A stretch of 5,730 bases of DNA from Methylobacter sp. (lineage in GTDB: Bacteria > Pseudomonadota > Gammaproteobacteria > Methylococcales > Methylomonadaceae), in NCBI GenBank assembly GCA_003158415.1, contig PMJA01000357.1, forward strand, positions 1 through 5,730. The letters are read 5' to 3'. The notes below the pieces were generated by a model that searched no databases, was not told the DNA's origin, and was given only the letters and a program-made list of their open reading frames with translations. A program made the translations under genes and the position numbers. Below are positions 1-5,346 of the stretch, piece after piece; position 1 is the stretch's first letter; every line of letters starts with the position of its first letter.

Positions 1-1
1 G

Positions 2-571
2 TCGTGGTTTGGCACCGGTCAGTATGTTTGGGATTTACCGGTTTCCACCGAGATTTCGGTTAAAGGCGGGCGTGGCATCTGGGGCATGCCTAAACATCAA
101 TCCAACCTAGATTTTGTGATTGGTAATGAATGGGTGAGCAGTCAATACGATTTAGACGGCAATATGATGATGCGGATCGATGTCAAAAAACCTGCTTCAG
201 CCTGGCTTCCACTAAGTATGGGCGCGGCCAATTATTGTGTGTTTCGCGGACTGCTGATGAAATCTTATATCTATTTCAAAGGCAAGTTAGGTTTCTCGCT
301 ATTCAAGCCGGATTCGGCACGCTTATATATCGGCGATGATCCACGCATGGCACCACTGAAAGATCTGGATATTTCCCCAGTGCCAATTTTCACCGGATTT
401 TTTCCATCCACATCCGGCGTGCTGGACGATTATTTTGAATCGTGGTTTATCACCGAGGCAGAGCCACCAAAACAGCCAATCCCAGGACTGGAACTCACTT
501 ATGGCTTGTCGCAATCTCAAGACTGGCTGGCGCCACCCAAACGTGCCACAGATTGGGAGAAAGGTCTATGA
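2..571 (+). CDS. Acetoacetate decarboxylase-like protein, 5' end missing
   Basis: The frame is open from the left edge and gives the last 189 residues of a protein whose start lies outside the window; family members are usually about 250 residues. The stretch GGRGIWGMPKHQSNLDF (codons about 65-115) matches the signature of the acetoacetate decarboxylase superfamily, where a Pro-Lys pair carries the Schiff-base lysine. That lysine would be the AAA codon at 92-94. In the clostridial enzyme a second lysine follows and lowers the pKa of the first; here it is histidine. The glutamate commonly found just before the G-x-P-K block appears to be glycine. The rest of the fragment is a soluble beta-rich sequence ending in a polar tail, with no membrane helix. 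The fold assignment is fairly secure; decarboxylation of acetoacetate itself is not, because many superfamily members act on other keto acids or have unknown roles. The stop codon overlaps the start of the next gene, so the two are co-transcribed and probably translationally coupled. Confidence 0.78.
   Translation, partial: SWFGTGQYVWDLPVSTEISVKGGRGIWGMPKHQSNLDFVIGNEWVSSQYDLDGNMMMRIDVKKPASAWLPLSMGAANYCVFRGLLMKSYIYFKGKLGFSLFKPDSARLYIGDDPRMAPLKDLDISPVPIFTGFFPSTSGVLDDYFESWFITEAEPPKQPIPGLELTYGLSQSQDWLAPPKRATDWEKGL
555..564 (+). promoter_or_regulatory. Ribosome binding site deciding the start of the DUF1772-like gene
   Basis: A purine run GGGAGAAAGG lies just before the ATG at 568, with GGAG 8 nt from the start. 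This selects 568 over the upstream in-frame ATG at 442, which would overlap the decarboxylase-like gene by 130 bases and add a polar, non-membrane N terminus that is only an out-of-frame reading of that gene. Confidence 0.7.
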
Positions 572-1059
572 ACAACAAACTACTGATGGGCAATAACATG
601 TTGCTGTTTTTGTGTGCGTCCATGTACCTGGGCACCGGCGGTTCCATGGTGTTGTTCTCTTTTCCGATTGCACCGCAATTAACGGTAGATAATTACTACC
701 TGCAGTTTGTGCCGCAAGTGCAAGCCGCAACCGATTTTTTTACCACCATGACCAAGCTAATGCTGGCGTGCGCAGCCATTATGCTCTACTCAGAATGGCA
801 TCAGCCTTGGCGCTGGGTGCCAGCGTTGGTCATTATTGCCACTCTGGCTGCTACTGGGCTGACGCTTTATGAAATTTTCCCGCTCAATCATGAAATGTCA
901 TCACACATTACTGATCCGGTCAGATTAAAAGAAGTCTTGGCACAGTGGATGCATCTGAATCGGATACGCGTCGGTCTCTGGTGTCTACAATGGGGCTGCA
1001 TGGCCTGGTACTTCGGCGCGCTGGCATGGCAGGCACGCTATCCAACCAACGAGGAGTGA
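568..1059 (+). CDS. DUF1772-like four-helix membrane protein (anthrone oxygenase-like superfamily)
   Basis: This 163-residue integral membrane protein has four predicted helices at about residues 10-32, 58-76, 82-104 and 133-153. Between helices 3 and 4 is the pattern P105-L-N107-H-E, followed about 20 residues later by W127-x-x-L-N131-R-x-R134. A P-x-N then W-x-x-x-N-x-x-R arrangement is typical of DUF1772, a family that includes fungal anthrone oxygenase-type proteins and many bacterial proteins of unknown function. The conserved polar residues near the membrane face could form an active or ligand site, but I infer no specific reaction. The ATG overlaps the stop of the preceding gene as ATGA. 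The next gene begins 3 nt after this stop, which puts it firmly in the same operon. No signal peptide separate from helix 1 is evident. Confidence 0.72.
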   Translation: MNNKLLMGNNMLLFLCASMYLGTGGSMVLFSFPIAPQLTVDNYYLQFVPQVQAATDFFTTMTKLMLACAAIMLYSEWHQPWRWVPALVIIATLAATGLTLYEIFPLNHEMSSHITDPVRLKEVLAQWMHLNRIRVGLWCLQWGCMAWYFGALAWQARYPTNEE

Positions 1060-1062
1060 GAT

Positions 1063-1431
1063 ATGCTTAACCTAGAACTTCGCGCAGGTATACTAATTGG
1101 CTGGATTACGGTCATCACTGGCGGATTGCAAATTATCATTCCGAGTAATATCTTACCGATCATTGGTGTTACCCCAGACCCGGTAAACATGCAATTGCTC
1201 GGTACGGTGGGCATGTTTATGATGTTGTTTGGTGCTGCCAGTATTAGGGCAATCCATCATCCCGAAGAAGCAGCTATCGTGTTGTTTTGGTCTGGCTGCC
1301 AGAAAATCGGTGCCGTTTTGTTGATGGCTTGGGGTGTTTATAAAGGTGTGTTTTCGCCATTAGCCTTAATGGTGGCAAGTTTCGATTTTGCCAGCGGTTT
1401 ACTGTATTTCCATCTCAGGAACAAACTTTGA
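1063..1431 (+). CDS. Small four-helix membrane protein, family unassigned
   Basis: This 122-residue, very hydrophobic protein has predicted helices at about residues 8-26, 46-64, 68-93 and 98-117. Short polar loops include I-R-A-I-H-H-P-E-E (61-69), and an aspartate, D108, sits inside the last helix (S-F-D-F-A-S-G). I do not recognise the family with certainty. The topology and the small-residue-rich last helix ending G-L-L-Y resemble those of the DUF4345-like protein encoded next, so the two may be distant relatives. A GAGGAG ribosome binding site at 1051-1056, inside the end of the preceding gene and 6 nt from the ATG, supports the start. The stop overlaps the TTG start of the next gene. 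The protein is probably an inner-membrane partner of the pathway encoded around it; a redox, transport or scaffolding role cannot be told apart from sequence alone. Confidence 0.7.
   Translation: MLNLELRAGILIGWITVITGGLQIIIPSNILPIIGVTPDPVNMQLLGTVGMFMMLFGAASIRAIHHPEEAAIVLFWSGCQKIGAVLLMAWGVYKGVFSPLALMVASFDFASGLLYFHLRNKL
1417..1420 (+). promoter_or_regulatory. Ribosome binding site supporting a TTG start at 1428
   Basis: AGGA lies 7 nt upstream of TTG 1428-1430, which overlaps the preceding stop as TTGA. It is the only ribosome-binding sequence that allows a complete first helix. Starts at GTG 1467 or ATG 1473 have a GGGGA stretch (1459-1463) upstream but would remove part of helix 1. Confidence 0.55.
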
Positions 1432-1853
1432 TAGCGCGTATTGCCAAGCTCTGTTTCTGGGGATACGTGCTGATGCTGTTAGGTATTGGTGCCAGCGGCA
1501 TCCTGATTGCCCCCTGGGAATTAAAGCATGTGTTTATGCTGCCTTTAGACAGTCTTGCAGATAAGGTGCAGGCCACCCTGCTAAACCAGTACCGCTTTAT
1601 GAAAGCGGTTGAGCTTAGCTTCGGCCTGTTTTGCTGGGTTTGGCACCGCAGCATTTTCCAACCCGGTTTATTTAACCGAGTATTTCTGGTAGGCGTTTTT
1701 CTGGGGGTGGCAGCGCGGTTATTAAGCTGGCTGATCGACGGCCAACCGCATTGGGTGTTCTTGATTTTCGCCGTACTTGAACTGCTTACCGGGATATTGT
1801 GCTATTGGACAGTTAGCCGCGGGCAGGAATCAAACACTAGGGGATTTTTGTAA
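1428..1853 (+). CDS. DUF4345-like four-helix membrane protein, TTG start
   Basis: This 141-residue protein has four predicted helices at about residues 7-27, 57-73, 82-102 and 107-128. The pattern N53-Q-Y-R-F before helix 2, then R97-x-x-S100-x-x-x-D104-G-x-P, then E118-L-L-T-G in the last helix, recalls DUF4345, a family of short membrane proteins with no established function. The arginine, aspartate and glutamate lie in or beside membrane segments and are the likely functional residues. TTG is chosen as start because it overlaps the previous stop by four bases, has AGGA at 7 nt and keeps helix 1 intact. ATG at 1473 is a possible shorter start. It is the last member of the tightly packed block of four genes. 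The C terminus is a short polar tail. Role unknown; membrane location is confident. Confidence 0.7.
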   Translation: MIARIAKLCFWGYVLMLLGIGASGILIAPWELKHVFMLPLDSLADKVQATLLNQYRFMKAVELSFGLFCWVWHRSIFQPGLFNRVFLVGVFLGVAARLLSWLIDGQPHWVFLIFAVLELLTGILCYWTVSRGQESNTRGFL

Positions 1854-1907
1854 TTCAATTGCAAGAATTTATGAAACAATTAAGACTAGCTGAATTCTGG
1901 AGGCTAC

Positions 1908-3434
1908 ATGACTGCTGACCATCAACCCCCGATTGCCGGAATGGATTCTAACCTTAAGCGTGGCCTGGTGTTGGCAGGCGGCGGCATGCGCGTGGCCTAT
2001 CAAGCTGGCGCGGTAAAAGCGCTTTACGATGCTGGTTTGCGCTTTACCAGTGCCGATGCTACATCAGGTGGCACGTTTAACTTGTCGGCATTGCTGTCAG
2101 GATTAACGCCAGACGAACTATGTCAACGCTGGCGAGACCTGTCACCCAAAAATTTTGTTGGTTTTGCGCCGCTCTGGCAATACCTGACCTTTTTAAATAT
2201 GCCGGGTTTGGGAACCGCCAGCGGATTTATCAAAAAGATCTATCCGCAATTGGGTGTAGATTTGGACAAAATTCATGCGGCAACTGGCATCGATGCTTAT
2301 TTTAACGTTTGCCGCTTCGATGATAAATCGGTATTGGCCTTATCGCACCGGGAACTGGATTTGCCCAGATTGATAGCGGCTGCATCGCTACCGATTTTTA
2401 TGCCTGCTGTACAACATTTAGGCAGCAACTGGACAGACGCGGTTTGGATTAATGATGCCAATCTGTTGGCCTGTGTAGAGCGCGGTGCGCAGCAAATCTG
2501 GCTAATTTGGTGTATAGGCAATACCGCAGAGTATAAAACCGGCGCGTTCAACCAGTATGTGCATATGATAGAAATGAGTGCCGTGGGGGCGTTAAATCGC
2601 GAACTGCAAGTGATTGCTGGCCTTAACGAACGTATCCAGCGCGGTGAAACCGTCTATGGCAATAATCGTCCCATTGAAGTATTTGTCATCAAGCCAGAAA
2701 TACCCATTCCGCTGGATCCGGATTATTATCTGGGCCGGATCGACGGTGCCACACTCATTGATCTGGGTTATCGAGATGCCCGGCGGGTGTTAAAAACCAT
2801 GCAACCCACCCCGCTAAACGAAACGGCAACGATGATGAAAGCCACCAAGCCGGGAATCAGTTTCCGGGAAAGCATGTCCGGCGCAGTCAGTCTCAGCGAA
2901 CTACAACCGCAAGCTGACGCAAACTTGGTTATGCACGCCAGTATCCAGATTGACGATATCCAAGCTTTTATCGCCGATCCACATCATCTGGCTGGCTTAA
3001 GCGGGCATATCGATTACCCGCCGTTTGGCATGGCAATTCCTGCCGAAACCGGCGTATTTGGCTTGTTTACACCCAGCGGCGATCCCGCTCTAACCTACAT
3101 GGTTTACGAATTGGGCTTTCAGCATCAGGGGCAAGCCTATTATCTGGCTGGGAAAAAACATGTGCGGATAGGTATGCCGTGGCAGCTTTGGCCGGAAACG
3201 ACCACGCTTTATGTGACACTCTATGCAGGTAGCGACGCAACAGGGCCGGTAATAGGCAATGGAGTGCTTCGTCTCGGGGTAAGCGAATTATTGAAACTAA
3301 TGCTGACGTTGCACCCAACCAATACCCGCACGGTCTGGCAAAGTGTCCGTGCGAATGCCAGTTTTCTAGGATTTTTTGCCAGCGAATTACTACGGACTTA
3401 TGTATGGCGAACGCCTTTGCGGTCTGGTGAATAG
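1908..3434 (+). CDS. Patatin-like phospholipase with an extra C-terminal domain
   Basis: This 508-residue protein starts at an ATG preceded by GGAGG (1899-1903). Residues 18-300 form a patatin-type alpha/beta hydrolase. G24-G-G-M-R28 followed by Y-Q-A-G is the oxyanion-hole loop, S53 in A51-T-S-G-G55 is the likely nucleophile, and D177 in T-D-A-V-W-I-N-D is the likely second member of the Ser-Asp dyad. Patatins normally show G-x-S-x-G and D-G; here both marker glycines (positions 51 and 178) are alanine, so catalysis is plausible but not assured. Family members release fatty acids from membrane lipids. Residues from about 315 to 508 are a separate, probably beta-rich domain (S-F-R-E-S-M-S-G at 318-325, W-P-E-T-T-T-L-Y at 428-435) that standard patatins lack. 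There is no signal peptide, so it is predicted to be cytoplasmic or membrane-peripheral. It lies 54 bp after the membrane-protein genes, probably in the same transcript since no terminator is visible. Confidence 0.85.
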   Translation: MTADHQPPIAGMDSNLKRGLVLAGGGMRVAYQAGAVKALYDAGLRFTSADATSGGTFNLSALLSGLTPDELCQRWRDLSPKNFVGFAPLWQYLTFLNMPGLGTASGFIKKIYPQLGVDLDKIHAATGIDAYFNVCRFDDKSVLALSHRELDLPRLIAAASLPIFMPAVQHLGSNWTDAVWINDANLLACVERGAQQIWLIWCIGNTAEYKTGAFNQYVHMIEMSAVGALNRELQVIAGLNERIQRGETVYGNNRPIEVFVIKPEIPIPLDPDYYLGRIDGATLIDLGYRDARRVLKTMQPTPLNETATMMKATKPGISFRESMSGAVSLSELQPQADANLVMHASIQIDDIQAFIADPHHLAGLSGHIDYPPFGMAIPAETGVFGLFTPSGDPALTYMVYELGFQHQGQAYYLAGKKHVRIGMPWQLWPETTTLYVTLYAGSDATGPVIGNGVLRLGVSELLKLMLTLHPTNTRTVWQSVRANASFLGFFASELLRTYVWRTPLRSGE

Positions 3435-3488
3435 CCCGTTAGTCAGACAGTAAAAAAATGTGGGTAGTGCCAGAGCAACTCACCAAGA

Positions 3489-3508
3489 GGCTTAAGCCGC
3501 AAATTGCG
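3489..3508. repeat. Two abutting palindromes, possible operator
   Basis: GGCTTAAGCC (3489-3498) is a perfect 10-base palindrome. It shares its last base with CGCAAATTGCG (3498-3508), which has five-base arms around a central A. Both are directly visible; binding by a regulator is only inference. They lie 78-97 nt upstream of the GMC oxidase start. Confidence 0.45.
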
Positions 3509-3532
3509 CCGAAGCAACAAGGGGAAACTCAG

Positions 3533-3542
3533 CTTAATTAAG
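3533..3542. repeat. Palindrome CTTAATTAAG
   Basis: This perfect 10-base palindrome lies just upstream of the AT-rich candidate promoter of the GMC oxidase gene. It is directly visible, and its position would suit a regulator or an UP-like element. It is short and AT-rich enough to occur by chance. Confidence 0.35.
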
Positions 3543-3543
3543 G

Positions 3544-3554
3544 GTTACGGATTA
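3544..3554 (+). repeat. Shared leader element GTTACGGATTA, copy 1
   Basis: This is identical over 11 bases to 5321-5331. This copy ends 32 nt before the GMC oxidase start, the other 15 nt before the phosphoesterase start. Both copies are in the same orientation and in non-coding leaders. Confidence 0.5.
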
Positions 3555-3586
3555 TCTAAAATAATAATATTAATTTAGGAGAAATC

Positions 3587-5311
3587 ATGAGTATCGTTAA
3601 CGAATTTGAGGCCATTGTTATCGGCAGTGGTTTTGGTGGTTCTATCAGCACTTGTCGGCTAGCTAAAAAATGGCCCGGAAAGGTAATGTTACTAGAGCGT
3701 GGCAAAGCCTATCCGATGGGATCTTTTCCACGTACCCCGCATGAAATGGTCAATGCTTTTTGGAATTCTCCGTTGGAAAAACGCAAAAAGCCCAAAAATA
3801 TCGCCGCCAAGGAAAACCGGGGGTTATTTGATGTGCGAAATTACAAAAATATCGATGCCCTGGTTTCGGCGGGACTGGGTGGCGGTTCATTGATTTATGC
3901 CAATGTCTTTTTAGAACCACCGGAAGAAGTTTTTGATCATAATTGGCCGGAAACCTGTAAGAAACAAGCTTTGCAAAAATACTACAATGTCAGCAAAGAA
4001 GTGCTGGGGGCCAGACCGATACCCCAGAACGATGACCCACGTCGGCAGGTAGTCCGCACTGGCTACTTCCAGAAATTTGCCAACAATGAAGCGCGCACTT
4101 CCCAGTTACTGGATATCAACGTATTTTTTGGCAACGATTTCCAACAGCCGCTTGAAATAGGCGTGCAAGATAAAAATCGTTACGGTGCCGTGCAAACATC
4201 CTGTGTCTATTGCGGCGAATGTGACGTGGGCTGCAACACGCATTCCAAAAACACCGTGGATTTAAATTATCTGCATGTAGCCAAAACCCGCTACAGTGCG
4301 GATATCCGCACCGAAATGCTGGTTGATAAAATCGTGCCCCTAGATCAGGCAGGCAACGACAGTCCTGCAGCAACGGGTGAATTTGGTTATCGAGTTTATT
4401 GGCGCGATTTAAAGCACGACAATGCCGAGCGTAGCGCCACCACGCAGCGCGTAGTGGTTTCAGCAGGAACCCTGGGCACTAATGAACTGCTGTTGAGGTG
4501 CCGTGACTTTCATCAGACCCTACCAGCGCTTAATCAAAATATTGGGCGAAACTTTTCCGGCAATGGCGACTTCCTGTCCTTTGTGGTCGATGGCGATCAA
4601 CCGTCGGATCCCAACTATGGCCCAGTAATCACCCAGGGCATAGATTTTAATCTGTTCAAAAACTTTAACAGAGAACACGCCTTTATTCTGGAAGACGCCA
4701 GCTACCCAAGTTTCGTCGCTTGGTATATAGAAGGACTGCGACCCGGATTTTCGCATCTGCATGCTTTCATCCGTACCATTACCATGTTGCTCAGAAGATT
4801 TCTAAAGGGCATCACCACTGGTCAGATCGGCTATGCCTTCAACGAATTGCTAAAAGGAGATTTATCTTACACTAGCAGTGTCCTGTTATGTATGGGCGTC
4901 GACAAAAGTAACGGCAGATTGGTGTTGGATAACAATTCCTATCTGGATATTGAATGGCCCTATCTGGACAATATGCCGCTTTATCAGGCTATCCTGGCAA
5001 CCGGTGAACGCTTCCGAGCATGGGCTAACGGTTTAGCTTTCATGCCCATGCCAAACTGGATATGGCCGTTAAGAAAAAACATTACCGTGCATGCGCTCGG
5101 CGGTTGCCGCTTGTCCGACGATCCTTGCATGGGCGTTACCAGTGCAGCGCCGGAAAACTTCGGACAAGTATTTGGCTACACCGGTTTGTACGTGGCCGAT
5201 GGTTCCTTGCTACCCACTGGCGTAGGTGCCAATCCGGTCGCTACCATATCGGCATTGTCAGAGCGAGTGGCGGCTGGAATCACGGGTATTGAACCGGATG
5301 CCAATTTATAA
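3587..5311 (+). CDS. GMC-family FAD oxidoreductase, cholesterol-oxidase type
   Basis: This 574-residue flavoprotein probably oxidises an alcohol, perhaps a sterol or terpenoid hydroxyl, to the ketone or aldehyde. G13-S-G-F-G-G18 and E37-R-G are the FAD-binding Rossmann motifs; G96-L-G-G-G-S-L-I-Y-A-N is the second flavin-contact motif; V291-S-A-G-T-L-G-T-N-E-L-L is the typical mid-protein block. At the C terminus, H502 in V-H-A-L-G-G-C and N549 in G-V-G-A-N-P correspond to the catalytic His and Asn of cholesterol oxidase, with A-D-G-S between them. C206-x-x-C209-x-x-C212-x-x-x-C216 forms a ferredoxin-like motif, which I recall in this subgroup but not in classical secreted cholesterol oxidases. 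Residues 388-410 form a basic-hydrophobic segment suited to membrane contact. There is no Tat or Sec signal, so it should be cytoplasmic. AGGAGA at 3577-3582 supports the start. The substrate is not predictable from sequence. Confidence 0.88.
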   Translation: MSIVNEFEAIVIGSGFGGSISTCRLAKKWPGKVMLLERGKAYPMGSFPRTPHEMVNAFWNSPLEKRKKPKNIAAKENRGLFDVRNYKNIDALVSAGLGGGSLIYANVFLEPPEEVFDHNWPETCKKQALQKYYNVSKEVLGARPIPQNDDPRRQVVRTGYFQKFANNEARTSQLLDINVFFGNDFQQPLEIGVQDKNRYGAVQTSCVYCGECDVGCNTHSKNTVDLNYLHVAKTRYSADIRTEMLVDKIVPLDQAGNDSPAATGEFGYRVYWRDLKHDNAERSATTQRVVVSAGTLGTNELLLRCRDFHQTLPALNQNIGRNFSGNGDFLSFVVDGDQPSDPNYGPVITQGIDFNLFKNFNREHAFILEDASYPSFVAWYIEGLRPGFSHLHAFIRTITMLLRRFLKGITTGQIGYAFNELLKGDLSYTSSVLLCMGVDKSNGRLVLDNNSYLDIEWPYLDNMPLYQAILATGERFRAWANGLAFMPMPNWIWPLRKNITVHALGGCRLSDDPCMGVTSAAPENFGQVFGYTGLYVADGSLLPTGVGANPVATISALSERVAAGITGIEPDANL

Positions 5312-5320
5312 GCTATTTTA

Positions 5321-5331
5321 GTTACGGATTA
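5321..5331 (+). repeat. Shared leader element GTTACGGATTA, copy 2
   Basis: This second copy lies in the 35-bp gap between the GMC oxidase and phosphoesterase genes. It directly precedes the AGAGGAG ribosome binding site (5333-5339), which is 7 nt from the ATG at 5347. The gap contains no visible terminator, so the two genes are likely to be co-transcribed. Confidence 0.5.
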
Positions 5332-5346
5332 GAGAGGAGCGTAGGA

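Larger units (their letters stand above)
3435..3586 (+). promoter_or_regulatory. Intergenic leader of the GMC oxidase gene with candidate promoter and operator-like palindromes
   Basis: This is the longest gap in the window (152 bp). It holds three short palindromes (3489-3498, 3498-3508, 3533-3542), a sequence repeated before the phosphoesterase gene (3544-3554), and a strongly AT-rich run at 3551-3576. Within that run TAAAAT (3557-3562) matches five of six bases of a sigma-70 -10 box, but no good -35 box stands at the right distance, so the promoter call is weak. AGGAGA at 3577-3582 is the ribosome binding site of the downstream gene. No GC-rich hairpin followed by a T run is visible, so read-through from the patatin gene remains possible. 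Confidence 0.4.

Noticed and set aside
442..567. Longer N terminus for the DUF1772-like protein starting at ATG 442
   Set aside because: It would overlap the decarboxylase-like gene by 130 bases, gives a polar extension read out of frame from that gene, and lacks the clear ribosome binding site found before ATG 568.
1859..1890. Sigma-70 promoter before the patatin gene (TTGCAA at 1859-1864)
   Set aside because: The -35-like box matches four of six bases but no acceptable -10 box stands 16-18 nt downstream; the 54-bp gap is compatible with simple operon read-through.
2297..2551. Minus-strand open frame inside the patatin gene
   Set aside because: It lies opposite a well-supported coding frame, shows no domain or membrane pattern and has no credible ribosome binding site. 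The same holds for the minus-strand frames at 323-520, 1415-1654, 3067-3318, 4116-4373, 4520-4762 and 5512-5709.
3435..3470. Intrinsic terminator after the patatin gene
   Set aside because: There is an A run at 3452-3458 but no stem-loop followed by T residues on the + strand; the palindromes further on have very short arms and no T tract.
3458..3541. 27-codon open frame in the gap before the GMC oxidase
   Set aside because: It has no ribosome binding site (an A run precedes it), shows no recognisable sequence, and overlaps the palindromes; more likely chance.
3587..3700. Secretion signal on the GMC oxidase, as in exported cholesterol oxidases
   Set aside because: The FAD-binding Rossmann motif starts at residue 13, with no twin-arginine or hydrophobic signal before it.
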